Of a stretch of DNA of 64,000 nucleotides, positions 23,225 to 34,918 are shown piece by piece. A program made the position numbers and the translations under genes. Below the pieces are notes generated by a model, which was not told the origin of the DNA, made no database searches, and was given only the letters and a program-made list of their open reading frames with translations. Source of the DNA: Gautieria morchelliformis (taxonomy: Eukaryota > Basidiomycota > Agaricomycetes > Gomphales > Gomphaceae). Each line of letters opens with the position of its first letter. Position 1 is the first letter of the stretch. The stretch lies in NCBI GenBank assembly GCA_015179125.1, contig WHVA01000088.1, positions 124,001-188,000 on the forward strand. Direction: 5' to 3'.

Positions 23225-24529
23225 ATGATGATCCCACACAGTCGAAGACGGACACGAGCGACGAGCTCGAGGTCCACACCCCAGGCGCAGCCCAGTGACA
23301 CGACGGCTGACGCTACCCTGGACCAAGAGACCAGGACGATAGAAGACGGAGAGATCGTAGATCTCACCACCCTTGTCCCCTCAGCAGAGGACGAGGAAAA
23401 TCCCGACCACGTCTCGTCGAGCGTGGCCGAAGAAGAGACGACGCCGGGCAACGAGTCGGCGCCGCCCCCCCATCTCTCTATGCCCAAAGACAAAGGAAAG
23501 GGCAGAGAATTCTCGCTGTCGTCAGACGGTAGAGCAACAATGTCGAGGCGGGCACAAAGCCACGACTCAAACCGACGCTCACGAAGTAGAGCGACGACGA
23601 TCGTCCCTGAAGGAGGACGACGGCAAAAGAGACGAGCCCCAGATGATGGTCAGGACTCGGAATGCTCAAGCTCTAGTCGCAAGAGCTCAAGGGCTCACGC
23701 CATCGACCACGAGATGGCAGAGGCCCTGAACAAACAGGTGCAGGCTGCGCTGCACCGAAGTATGCTGACGTGCCTCAAGCACGATCAGCTGGCCTCGCAG
23801 CTTGACAATGCCACCGCCGCCCTAATGGCAATCGGCAAGGAACTCCACCAGGCGGAGGAGATCAGGCTGCAAGACGCAGCCACGCTGGAGGACGTCCAGA
23901 AAGCACTCCACCCCCGCCCACGTGGGGAATGCGACGCAACGCGTCCGAGCTCGCGACAGTCCGCAGCTAACGAACGCAGTCGCGACGTGAGCCGAAAGGA
24001 GCGAGACAAGCAGCGAATGCCGCCGCCAGCTGTCCCGGTCGAACAGGACGTAAGGTTCGGGAACGAACCTCAGGAACAACCGGCTGCCCCAACGGACAGC
24101 CGTAAAACGATCCAACAGATCGTTAGGGATCAGGTCGCCTCAGAGCCTGACTCTGAAACGACGACCGAGAGCTTAGAGCTCGAAGTCGCACACTGGCAGC
24201 GTAAAGAAGCCGCAGCCGCGCGCCGCCACACACAGGCACTCGAGCTACTAGCGAAGAACGCTGAAGAAACGGTGGCCCACAGCCACACCGCTCAGCTACC
24301 CGATGAGCAGCTCATGCAAGCCGTACAAGACGCACGGCAAGCGCGCGCAGCCTACAACAGCAGGCTACGGATCTGCAACGCGGGACTGACCGGGACACCA
24401 GGCACAAATCGCCCCCGGAACCAAGAGCACAAAATGCTCCCGATCCCGAGCCTGACCCGGGCCCGGGGCCCGTCAGGGCATATAACAGCCTGCCCCGTGC
24501 GGCGTCACAACCGCGCGAGCGATCCATGG
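23225..24529 (+). pseudogene. Gypsy-1 gag, N-terminal part
   Basis: Long charged leader protein of the gypsy-1 gag, about 430 codons. It has Arg/Ser-rich and acidic stretches, then helical segments (AEALNKQVQAALHRSMLTCL, and coiled-coil-like KELHQAEEIRLQDAATLEDV and WQRKEAAAARRHTQALELL). It starts at ATG 23225 or 23228, about 140 nt after the LTR. A frameshift near 24365 is needed to reach the frame that ends RAYNSLPRAASQPRERSMA and continues directly at 29641. The interruption at 24530 is the copia insertion. Confidence 0.75.
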
Positions 24530-24955
24530 TGTAGAGGACAGGAATTATAGGCAGTAGGTATGGACTTGTTGGTCAAAAGACGACTAGAAATCAATTCACT
24601 CTCTCAGTGAATTTAGTTGTCACTGAGAGAGGAGGGAAATGTGTCTCATGCGCATGTACTACTAGCCGGTGCTTTAGCGCCTGTGATACCACCTTGTGCC
24701 GTGCTAAGCGCCCGTAGAACGTACCACGGTGGTGAACAGCCGCAGCTCAAAAAGGAAATTTGTCCACAACCACCCACAAAGGGTCGGTTGGACAGAACAT
24801 GAAAAGAAGTAGAAATACAGCTTCGAAAAATCAAAGGAAAATTCGACAAATCATAGAATGAATGTCAGCATGGTTTCAAGTCAAAATCAAAAGAAATACG
24901 AATGGTGGAATCTATTTGGCTTGATTTTGGTGCAGGAGCATAAATGCACCCAACA
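24530..24955 (-). repeat. Copia 3' LTR (426 bp)
   Basis: Same ends as the 5' LTR. It is directly preceded (element direction) by the purine-rich tract at 24956-24968, right after the RNase H stop at 24969. Confidence 0.93.
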
Positions 24956-24968
24956 CGCCCCCTCAAGC

Positions 24969-27900
24969 CTAATATATTCCAAGCTTCTCGTTGAGGATCT
25001 TCACTCTAGGACTAGGAAGTCCTTTAGTGAGAATATCTGCCAACATTTGTTCTGTTGGCAAATAAACGAGTTTGGCTTCTTGATTTTTGATTATATCTCG
25101 AAGGAAATATAATCTGATGTCGAAATGCTTTGTTCTCGTGTGTTGTTGAGTGCCATACGTGATGGCAATGGCTGATTGATTGTCTGAATAAACTTGGATG
25201 GGTCTGTTCAGTGGTTGGAATATTTCAGAGATAAAATGGCGTATCCAGAGAGCCTCTTTGCCCGCATGGGTCAGGGCAGCGAATTCGGCTTCAGTTGATG
25301 AGAGGGCTACTATCGATTGTTTCTGGCAACTCCATGAAACAGTGCCTCCATCAATCTGAAATAAGTATGCCGAATATGAACGCCTATGACTCTGTGAACC
25401 CCAATCCACATCTGAATACCCCATCAAGCCATCTCGATTTCCTCCAAGTGTGAGTTTGTAATGCTTCGTGCCTTTCAAATATTTGAAGACACGTTTAACT
25501 GCATTCCAATGTGTGCCACCTGGATTTTCGAGGAATTGTGAGAGCAATGACACCGCAAATGCAATGTCAGGTTGAGTGGCTACAGCTGCCCACATCAGTG
25601 ACCCTATGGCTTGCCTGTATGGAAACTTCGACATGACTTCCTTGCCTCTCTCTGTAGAAGGACATTGGTCTTTAGATAATTTAACGGCCGGATCAAGAGG
25701 CGTAGCATAAGTCTTCGCATCTTCGAGATTGAATTTTTTGATGATCTTCTCGATGTATGCGGGTTGTGAAATTGCAATGGTTTTCTTCTGCCAGTCTCTT
25801 TCGATTTTGAGGTTCAAAAGCCAATGAATCTCGCCTAGATATTTCATACTGAAGACCTGAGCAAGATCCCGTTTGACTTCGTCCAGGACTGACTGATTCT
25901 CAGCTGTGATGGTAAGGTCGTCCACAGCTGTTGCAATGATCACATGCCCCTTTCCACCACGTCTATAAAATACAGCCCCATCTGTGGCTGACGTAGTGAA
26001 TCCTAACTTGTGGAATTCACCACTTAGACATTTGTACCATTCCCTTCCAGATTGTTTGAGGCCATAGAGTGCTTTCTTCAAAAGTAGCACTTCATCCTTG
26101 TCTCTGGACTCATATCCATACGGCTGCTTCATGTAAATAGGTTCAGGCAACGTAGCATTGAGGTATGCATAGTCCACGTCCATTTGATGAATAGGCCAGT
26201 CATTCCTAGCAGCAATGGCGCATATGATCCGTAGGGAGGATAACCGAGCAACAGGTGAGTATGTCTCATCATAGTCGACTCCAAACTTCTGTGTGAAGCC
26301 TTGGGCGACCATTCTCGATTTAGGCATTATTGGTTCCCCTTCTGGATTACGCTTCCAAAGGTAGACCCATTTGTTACCGACAATATTGGCTCCAGGAGGT
26401 GGTTTGGCTCGTTCCCACACTCCCTTGTCGATTAGGGCCTCGTACTCTTTGTCCATTGATTTCTTCCACATAGGATTATTCAGAGCTTCGTCTGCATTGC
26501 TAGGTTCAATTTGACTCAAATCCGGCGCCTTGTCATTGTTTTGACTGTCGGTTGGAAACGCACTGATGGCAAACTCATAACTACTGATGCCATCAATCTC
26601 GGAGGATAATTCTTGGTCGAATAAATCTTTTTTATGGTCCTCAACATCCTCGTAAGCTAGCGTGGTCATATGTGCGCCAGCTTGTCTCTGAGTCTGAGAT
26701 CTTGTTACGGGACCTGTTGGGGCCTGCTGCACTTGTTGTTGACGAATCCTTTCGCTTCTCCTTATCGGTTCAGCTTCTCTAGGTCTGTCATCAACTCCCT
26801 GAATAGGTTGCAGCTCTTCAAGATATTCCTCTGGTGCGCTTTCATCAATTTCTTCGATTTTTGCCTCTTCACTTACTAAGCGACCGGGCACAGGCGCTGA
26901 TGCTGGAATGGCCTTCTTCTCCTCTCTAGACGTAGGTAGCTTGGATTCCTCAATAGAAATGATTGGGACTTTCCCTTCTTCATCTCTGAATCAAACACAA
27001 TGTTCCGCTCGACAGAAACTTTGTGCGAGTCAGGCCAATAAACATAATGACCATGACTCTGCACAGAAATTCCTATCCACCGAGCTCTTTTGGCACGACC
27101 TGCCAATTTATCTCCCTGAGTGACCTTAACGTAGACTTCAGTTCCCCATGTGTGAATGTCTTTGAGATTCGGTTTCTCATGGTGAATCATCTCGTAGGGC
27201 GTTTTATCCGGTAGAGCTCTTGTATGCGTCCTATTCCTAAGATAATTGGCATGCTGTATCGCATAGCCCCATAATATCTTAGGAAGGCCTGATTCCAACA
27301 GCATGGCACGAGTTCTCTCAGTGAGAGTTCGGTTCAGACGTTTGGCAACACCATTAGACTCTGGTGTGTCATGTACCGTCAACCGATGCTTCGTGCCTTG
27401 TTTGGCCAGATGCTGTTTGAATTCAGAGCTCGTATACTCACCCCCTCGATCAGAAACAAGTGCCTTGATGTGCACATTTCTCTGTCGAAGCATTAGAGCC
27501 TCGTAGAGTTTGTACTTTGAGAATGCTTCTGATTTGTTCGCCATGAGATAGATCACCGATTCTCTTGAGTAGTCATCGATAAAAGAGACATAATATGACT
27601 TTTTATCGATTGTGAGGTGTCTTGCAGGTCCCCAGACATCAGAATAAATTCTGTCACCGAATTTTGATGTTCGGTCTCTGGGTTCTCGAGGAAGAGGTTT
27701 GCGTGCAATCTTGGCTTGAATGCATGCATCACAGACAATCTTATCGCCTGTGGAGCTCAGTTCAATGCCCAATATCATGCCACGGTTAAGTAAATGTTGT
27801 AGGGACTTCTGTGAGATGTGCCCCATTTTTTGATGAATTTCCATGGCAGACAAACACATATGGGCTTGAGCACTTGGTGACTGGAGGTCTAGTCGATATA

Positions 27901-28186
27901 AGCCATTGACCTTCGGTGCTTGCATCAATACCTTTCCAGCAGTGTTAGATATTGTGCATTTCTGGCCACCGAGTCGAATATCGTAGCCAGCATCATCGCA
28001 CCGACCGATTGAGATGAGGGTAGCAGCAATTTTTGGTGCATAGTATGTGTCTTGCAACGTGACTTCTACTGTTCTATCTCCAACCTTATTGGATAATACG
28101 AGCAGTCCTGAGCCGAAGGCATCAAAAGTGCCTTTGTTGGCTGCTCGGATAGTCCTCGGCTGTGAGAATTGGCAGTAGTTCCTCAA
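24969..28186 (-). pseudogene. Copia pol: integrase, RT, RNase H (one frameshift)
   Basis: Two long frames make up pol. 28186-26876 holds the end of protease (NKVGDRTVEVTL) and the HHCC zinc domain (HQKMGH, CDACIQAK). It also holds the integrase core with the three acidic sites: SDVWGP, SDRGGEYTS and ESNGVAKRLNRTL. After a one-base shift near 26970, 26891-24969 (640 codons) holds RT with KSRMVAQGF, WPIHQMDVDYAYLNA and LYGLKQSGREWYK. Its catalytic box reads TAVDDLTIT. RNase H follows with YSDVDWGSQ, ALSSTEAEF, YSDNQSAI and the final MLADILTKGL. Apart from the shift the coding sequence is open. Confidence 0.93.
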
Positions 28187-28193
28187 TAAATGT

Positions 28194-29210
28194 TTAAGGA
28201 GTCATATGCGATGTCGTTCCGGTGTCGAGTATCACTACAACTCCTGAGGATGTGCTCGAATTAAAATTAGAGCACTCGTCGAAATTGGTGAAGGCAAGAT
28301 GCCCATCATCACCATCCTCAGAAGAGGACTCTTCTTCGGCAACATTCGCTTTTGCTTTACCCTTCTTCTTCTTTTTGCCTTTGGCTTTTGTCTTCTGACG
28401 TGGTCCTTGACCTTCTTTGCCACCTCCTTTAGCCCAGCAATTTTCGATGGAGTGTCCAGGCTTTTTGCAGTTACTGCATACATGCACCTTCTGCGCCTTC
28501 TGGTCCTTCTTAGTAGATGAACCAATAAACACCTGCTCTTCTTGCGGGAGTGTTTTCTTCCTGTCATACTGAGCCTTTAGTACCCTAATAATATTATCAG
28601 GGACTAATGGCATCCCGCATTCTTCAAGCAAAGTGGTAAGGGTGTTCATGACTGCCTCATAGGATGGTGGAAGTGACGCAAGGATAATGTCCATGAATTC
28701 TTCTTCAGAAACTCTGGCTCCCATCTCATTAAGATGAGCATATAGGTCTTGGGCCTTGTCCAAATGATCTCTCAAGTCTCCATCCTCAGGACATCTCATA
28801 CTGCGGAGTTGTCTCTGCAGGCTGGTGAGGACCATCTTGGGCTTTTTGGTCATTTCATTGACCAGTGCATCCCAAGTCTCTTTTGCTGTCTTCTGCTTCT
28901 GTAGCATCAGAGCTAATGACTCTGACACTGAGACGATGATTTGGGTCTTGGCTTGTCCTTCTCTAGCAAGATATCTCTCCAGCTTCTCCTCAGCCTTATC
29001 CATCTGAGTTTCCTCAGCTTCTGTAAGAATATGGCCTGGGGGCATGACTGGAGGATCAGGAGGTCGAGTGACTCTCCCTTCTACATGCTTGAGTAGATTT
29101 TTGGACTCGAAATAGCTGATGAGAGTCGCTCGCCACAACGGCCAATTACTTCCATCTGTAGCAAGCTTCTCAACACCCAAAAGCTTCTGTGAAGTGTCTC
29201 CGGGGCCCAT
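28194..29210 (-). CDS. Copia gag with CCHC knuckle and protease start
   Basis: 338 codons from the ATG at 29210. Capsid-like N-terminus (MGPGDTSQKLLGVEKLATDG, WPLWRATLISYFESKNLL), as in the gag of copia elements. Nucleocapsid knuckle CSNCKKPGHSIENC is followed by a Lys-rich tract. Then comes the protease catalytic signature VVVILDTGTTSHMTP, where a small indel causes a stop. The start codon lies only 5 nt downstream of the 5' LTR, so any primer binding site would overlap gag codons. Confidence 0.9.
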   Translation of the reverse strand: MGPGDTSQKLLGVEKLATDGSNWPLWRATLISYFESKNLLKHVEGRVTRPPDPPVMPPGHILTEAEETQMDKAEEKLERYLAREGQAKTQIIVSVSESLALMLQKQKTAKETWDALVNEMTKKPKMVLTSLQRQLRSMRCPEDGDLRDHLDKAQDLYAHLNEMGARVSEEEFMDIILASLPPSYEAVMNTLTTLLEECGMPLVPDNIIRVLKAQYDRKKTLPQEEQVFIGSSTKKDQKAQKVHVCSNCKKPGHSIENCWAKGGGKEGQGPRQKTKAKGKKKKKGKAKANVAEEESSSEDGDDGHLAFTNFDECSNFNSSTSSGVVVILDTGTTSHMTP

Positions 29211-29215
29211 AACCC

Positions 29216-29640
29216 TGTAGAGGACAGGAATTATAGGCAGTAGGTATGGACTTGTTGCTCAAAAGACGACTAGAAATCAATTCACTCTCTCAGTGAATTT
29301 AGTTGTCACTGAGAGAGGAGGGAAATGTGTCTCATGCGCATGTACTACTAGCGGCGCTTTAGCGCCCGTGATACCACCTTGTGCCGTGCTAAGCGCCCGT
29401 AGAACGTACCACGGTGGTGAACAGCCGCAGCTCAAAAAGGAAATTTGTCCACAACCACCCACAAAGGGTCGGTTGGACAGAACATGAAAAGAAGTAGAAA
29501 TACAGCTTCGAAAAATCAAAGGAAAATTCGACAAATCATAGAATGAATGTCAGCATGGTTTCAAGTCAAAATCAAAAGAAATACGAATGGTGGAATCTAT
29601 TTGGCTTGATTTTGGTGCAGGAGCATAAATGCACCCAACA
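29216..29640 (-). repeat. Copia 5' LTR (425 bp)
   Basis: In element direction it begins TGTTGGGTGCATTTATGCTC at 29640 and ends CTCTACA at 29216. A hairpin-like CTCAGTGA...TCACTGAG pair near 29285-29315 is shared with the other LTRs of this family. It matches 24530-24955 except for about three small differences. Confidence 0.93.
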
Positions 29641-31470
29641 CATGGCCCCAACGGAAGGCCAGAGAATCCCCGACCAGGCTGACGTCGTACCAATGGAGCC
29701 GTACGACGGGATCACACGGATGATCCGCGTGGCGTTGGCAGACGCCGCGGACACAGACCCAGAGAAATCTGTGCTGGCGAAGGCCGGCGTAAAATTGGCC
29801 CACCCCGAGCCGTATGCAGGGGGATCGGACCTCGAAGAGTTTGAAGTCTTCGTGGCAGCCATCCTACGATGGCTAAAAATGAATTGCCTCCTAGGGCAAA
29901 CCAGCATTGACACGCAGGTCGGCTATGTGGGCACTCGCCTCACCGGTGAAGCCCAGGAGTGGTTCCTTTGAAACGTTGAACGCTTCGATCGCCAGGTCCG
30001 CAACTGGACGCTGGAGTCAGTGATGCAAGGCCTTCAAAAGAGGTTCCTGCACACACTGACATACCATCACACATCGAATAAATTCGACGCGGTCATGCAA
30101 GGCATGAAAACCGTTCAGGAGATGCTGAACGAGCTCACGAAATATGCGGCACGTATGATACAGCCGCCGGACGAGTACACGTTCCGGAGACGGTTCGTAT
30201 CGGCGCTACGCGAAACGCTGCGCAACGAAGTCCTCAAAAAGGGCTATAATGCTGAGAGCAGCTCAATAGAGCAACTCTTCAAGACGGCCTGAATGATTGA
30301 GGAGGCATCCCGATACAACATGGGGATGCGCCGCGCAGAAAGTGCAGCAGCAACGGCAAGCGCCGCCCGGCTCACAGGGAGCAAGCCGTTGACACAAACG
30401 GGCCTGGCCAGGCCCAGCCTGTTCGCAAGAAGTGGAACAGGACAACGGCTACCGCCCTCATGCCCAGCACAAACTGGACGCCCGCCTGAAGCTAAACAGC
30501 CTCAAGCGTCAGGATCGTCCCCGCGACCTGCCCCGCCGACGAAAACGTCGGGCCGGCCCAACGACAGGCCCAGCGGCAGCCAAAGCAACACCACATGCTT
30601 TGAGTGCGGCCAACCTGGCCACAAGAAGGCAGAATGCCCCCGGCTTAGGTCCGGTATAAGGACAGCGGCCGTGAGGCACGACGGTGAAGCTGAGGATCCG
30701 GAGACGGATCCCGATCAAAACTCTCTTCAACAGATTGATGAAGAGGGGGAGGGTGATCCCCAACCCAACGACACTCCGGATAACGGAGACATGCCTGCTG
30801 AAGAGTGGGACCCTGAGCCATCCCAATACTATGAATGGGACGAAGAGGTGGAGGACACCACCTACAGGTCCAGCGCTATCAGATTCGCGCTGGAAGACGA
30901 AACCGCCACGAAAGTCATGGTGGCTCGCACATCGGTCATGCCAGACAAGGCGGCCGAGCCGGTGTATCACCACCGAACCAAACACAGAACGTGGCCAACG
31001 TGTCCACGTAGTGAGAACTGTACCCTATTGGGGTACTGGGAAATAAATGGCATAAAAGCCCACTGCCTGCTAGATAGCGGCAGCGAAGGGGTACTGCTGT
31101 CCCCCGAATTCACGCGAGCTACAGGGATGAAGACATTCTCCCTGGAGCAACCAATCGCACTGCAGCTAGCCTCCATAGGCAGCCGTTCCACGATCAATTA
31201 TGGAACGAACACGACCATCAAGTTTGGTCGCGGGACATACGACGAATAATTCGACGTAGCAAACATCGAATATTACGACGCGATCTTAGGGACACTGTTC
31301 CTAAGGAGATTCGGCATAACCCTGGACTTCTTGAGCCCAGGGACGATCAAGGGAAACAAAGTGATCCCCACGGGCAAGGTCTCATTCGACGACGACGAAT
31401 CGAAGAACGAGGACAAAGGGCCACGGGTGAGCAGGATCACCCAAGCGCCGACACCGAACCTGGCTCATTG
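29641..31470 (+). pseudogene. Gypsy-1 gag C-terminal part, zinc knuckle and protease
   Basis: Continuation of the interrupted gag. Capsid-like blocks are WLKMNCLLGQTSIDTQVGYV, RLTGEAQEWF and FRRRFVSALRETLRNEVLKK. Then a knuckle CFECGQPGHKKAEC (about 30597-30640) and an acidic linker with EEWDPEPSQYYEWDEEVED. The aspartic protease signature HCLLDSGSEGVLLSPEF is near 31060, and YDAILGTLFLRRFGI follows near 31275. Internal stops at 29969-29971, 30290-30292 and 31247-31249 break it. Confidence 0.88.
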
Positions 31471-31549
31471 AAGCCAGGAGGACGAATCGCGGGACGACTC
31501 GTCCTCGAACTCACCCTACAGCCGTAGGGAGAGATGCTCTCACCTAACG

Positions 31550-33083
31550 GTGAAAGCGATGGGAAAGCGGAAAGCGGGCCCGTGCGCCGCGGGACCTAAT
31601 AGACGCCAACAGCGCCTAATGGCTTCTAAGCCAAACATTACCATCATCCTCACAGATGATGACCTTCCCCGCCTCCGCGAGGAATGGATGGAAAGAATCA
31701 CTGACCTAGTCAGTGGAATTCCATTAGAACTCCTGCCACTGCGGGAAATCAACCATGAGATCAACCTCATCGATCCCAACAAGCACATGCGGTATCGACT
31801 ACCGAAATGCCCTGAACACTTCCGAGAGGAACTGTCGGCAAAGATAGAACGATACACCACGGCAACGTGGTGGATTCCAGCAGTAGTGCAGAAGGCAGTG
31901 CCCATGCTGTGTGTGCCGAAGAAGAACGGTACGTTGAGAACCGTCTTCGATCTGCACCAGCAGAACGAGAACACGGTGAAGGACGTCACGCCCTTCCCGG
32001 ATCAGGATATCATACACAGCGACATGGCTCGCGGCCGATATCGAACTAAACTCGATATGTCAGAAGCATACGAGCAGATCCGGATCCATCCGGATCACGT
32101 AGCAAAGACAGCCTTTGCCACGATCCTCGCACCTTCAGGAGCCAGGTGATACAGATGGGGGACTGTAACGCCCCATCAACATTCCAACGGCTGATGACAG
32201 CCATTTTCCGCGACTGCATAGGTCGCTTCGTCCATGTATACATGGACAACATCTTCATATTCTCGCTCTCAATAAAGAGCATGAAGAACACCTCTACATC
32301 GTCTTTGACAGACTGAGGAAGAACCACCTCTTTCTGAGCAAGAAAAAGGTGGACCTCTACTCCATCCGAATGGAGTGCCTCGGCCATATAATCGATGGCC
32401 GAGGGATACATGCTGACGAGGATAAGATGCAACGCATCCGCGAGTGGCGTAGGCCACGGACGTTCAACGATGTCCAGCATTTCCTCAGGCTGGTACAGTA
32501 TCTGGCACATTACATGCCAGATGTTAGCGCATATACCACCCCACTATCGGGCTGCGCGCGTAATAACCGTCCATTCGATTGGACGCCACTGCTCGACAAA
32601 TGCTGGCAAAGCATTAAGGCGTTGGCCTGTAAGGCCCCGATCCTGCGTCCAGTATACGCAAGGTGCCCAGAGCCGATCTGGGTGATCACCGACGGATCAA
32701 AAGCCGGCGTCGGTGCAGTCTACGGCCAAGATCCTGACTGGAAAACTTGTCGCCAGCCAGCTTCTTGTCAAAGAAGTTCAGCGTTGCTCAGCAACACTAC
32801 CGGACTCACGAGCACGAGACTATCGCGGTGCTCGAGGCTCTCATGAAATGGGTGGACAAACTGCTGGGGCAAGGTTCACCCTCATCACAGACCACAAGGG
32901 ACTGAGTACTTCGAGACCCAAAAGAGCCTATCTGACCGACAGGTCAGATGGTGGGAGTTTCTCTCCCGGTTCAATTTCAACACCGTTCATGTTGACGGTG
33001 TAGAGAACAAGGTAGCGGACTGCCTGTCGCGCTACTATGAGAACGACACGAGTGATGAAAATCACCCGGCCACGTCTTCGTGA
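31550..33083 (+). pseudogene. Gypsy-1 reverse transcriptase and RNase H
   Basis: RT blocks in order: MLCVPKKNGTLRTVFDLHQQ, DVTPFPDQDII, KLDMSEAYEQIRIHPD, GDCNAPSTFQRLMTAIF. The active site reads VYMDNIFIFS (near 32236), where YxDD is expected. Then LGHIIDGRGIHADEDKMQRI and the RNase H part: VITDGSKAGVGAVYG (near 32681), HEHETIAVLEALMKW by frame-switch (near 32808), LITDHKGL (near 32880) and DGVENKVADCLSRYY (near 32995). Indels near 32150, 32275, 32745 and 32915 scatter it over frames. It is clearly inactive. Confidence 0.88.
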
Positions 33084-33369
33084 ACGCGGATGCGCGTTTA
33101 GATCGGACGGTGAGTTATTGCCCACCGACCGGTATGTCGAGCTGCGAACAGCGGCGACAAGACGCTCTAAACGCCTGCGAGAAGACAGAGGCGAGAGTAA
33201 CGGAAGCCGCCGCACTAAACGAGGGCTCACTAGAGCCTGCGAACGTCGCCGCGTCCAGCACGACGACGATGAGTCAGAGCCATCGCCGCAGGGAATGACG
33301 GCCACCCCTGCGCCAGATCGTGAGCAAGGGTAGACCTGTTAAGGTCCTACGAGATGCGTACCATAGGGA

Positions 33370-34917
33370 CACCATGTTCACAAAATCATGGCGCACCCGG
33401 ACGCGCACCCGAGATTCGGAATCCGGACGGGCTGATCTGGACTAAGAATCAGCTCAAGAGAGACGTCATTGCCGTCCCCCGCTCTGTTCTTCAAGGGGGA
33501 AGGAAGCTGATCGAAATTATCATCGATCGGGCACATCAGATAGTCGGCCACTACGGCCATCTGAAGACTTCGAACTACGTCGAAGAGCATATTGGTGGCC
33601 GGGCATGAACCCAGACATAGAAGCATTCTGCACATCGTGCGCGAAGTGCCAGATGATGAAAACCGGCCACAACGGCCCAAAGGCCTACTACACAGCCTAC
33701 CCATTCCGGATAGGCCGTGGCAGTCGATTGGCATCGACTTCATGGGGCCCCTGCCCAAATCCAACGACTGCGACTACCTGATGGTAGTCATCGACCGACT
33801 AACGTCGCTCGTACACCTCGTGCCAACCACGACGAGCGTGTCAGCCAAGGGAGTAGCCTGGCTGTTTCTAAAGAGGTCATCCGACTGCACGGAGTTCCCG
33901 ACTCCATCGTCTCGGACAGAGACTCAAAATTCACGTCGATCTTCTGGCGTGAGCTCCAGCGACTCATGGGGACTAAGCTCCTCATGTCAACTGCCTTCCA
34001 TCCACAAACGGATGGAGCAACCGAGCGGGCAAACCGCTCGATCGGCCAGATATTGCGCGCGGTCGTCAGAGACGATCAGAAGGATTGGGCAGTGAAATGC
34101 CCAATGGTTGAGGTCGCCCTCAACAGCAACGTCAGTGCACCACAGGGTTCGCACCCTTCGAGCTGAACCATGGCTATATGCTGCGGATAGACCTCCCCAT
34201 AGCCACAGACACCCGTTCAAAGGGGTGGCCCGGTTCGCACATCAGGCAAAATGGAACCTGATGGCGCACACGATGCAATCATAGAGCATCGAGTGACGCA
34301 AACGTTTCACGCAAATAAGAAACGTATGGCGAGCGACAGGTACGCGGCCAACGACCGCGTCTACCTTTCGACACAAAACTAACTCTCCTGAAAGGAAGAG
34401 CCAGAAAACTAGTCCCGCGGTACATCGGACCGTACCGCGTCGTGGAGGCTCACAACGACGCCTCGACGGTGACCCTCGATCTTCCCGACGAGCTGAAAAG
34501 CCGTCGCATTTCACCGGTCTTCCATTCCAGCCTCGTACGGCGATACGAAGCTAACAACGAGAATTATTCCCTCGTCGTGAGGCCAAGTCATTTTATGACT
34601 TCGGAGCAAATGACGACGAGGAGTGGCTCGTCGACGAGATTATCGCACATCGATGGATAAACTCGACGGACCTGGAATTCCAGGTCCGTTGGACCCTAGG
34701 TGACGTGACATGGGAACCCATGTCGTCCTGCAAGGACCTTGAAGCCCTAGATAGCTATCTAGAGCTTCGGGGGGTGGGCAAGCCACGCGACTCCCCAGAC
34801 GCCGCTAGACGCTGCACGGCGCCACGCGGCCACGGCGCGGTTAAATTTTCACCTCGGATCTTTCCGAGGGCGCATCGCTTCTTGGAAGCAACCACCACCA
34901 TCATCTACCCACGAAGA
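33370..34917 (+). pseudogene. Gypsy-1 integrase with C-terminal chromodomain
   Basis: Integrase zinc region (HQIVGHYGHLKTSNYV, CTSCAKCQ) and core with the DDE residues: GIDFMGPLPKSNDCDYLMVV, VSDRDSKFTSIFW and TAFHPQTDGATERANRSIGQ. The C-terminal domain has RKLVPRYIGPYRVVEAHNDA and LPDELKSRRISPVFHSSLV. A chromodomain-like end (EEWLVDEIIAHRWI, FQVRWTLGDVTWEP) marks it as a chromovirus. In known chromoviruses this module directs insertion to marked chromatin. Several frameshifts are present (near 33650, 33870, 34140, 34220 and 34375). Between RNase H and this domain (33084-33370) lies a charged linker. Confidence 0.88.
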
Positions 34918-34918
34918 T

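Larger units (their letters stand above)
24530..29640 (-). mobile_element. Copia element, nearly intact, inserted in gypsy-1 gag
   Basis: A 5,111-bp Ty1/copia element on the minus strand. Its LTRs lie at 29216-29640 (5' LTR, 425 bp) and 24530-24955 (3' LTR, 426 bp) and are almost identical, so insertion was recent. Both ends abut CATGG (24525-24529 and 29641-29645), a 5-bp target duplication. A purine tract (GAGGGGGCG) precedes the 3' LTR. Order is gag, protease, integrase, RT, RNase H. Only two frame breaks were found (near 28190 and 26970), so this is the youngest full copia here. Confidence 0.95.

Noticed and set aside
23026..23493. 155-codon minus-strand frame across the gypsy-1 5' leader
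   Set aside because: Shadow of gag codons and LTR; no motif.
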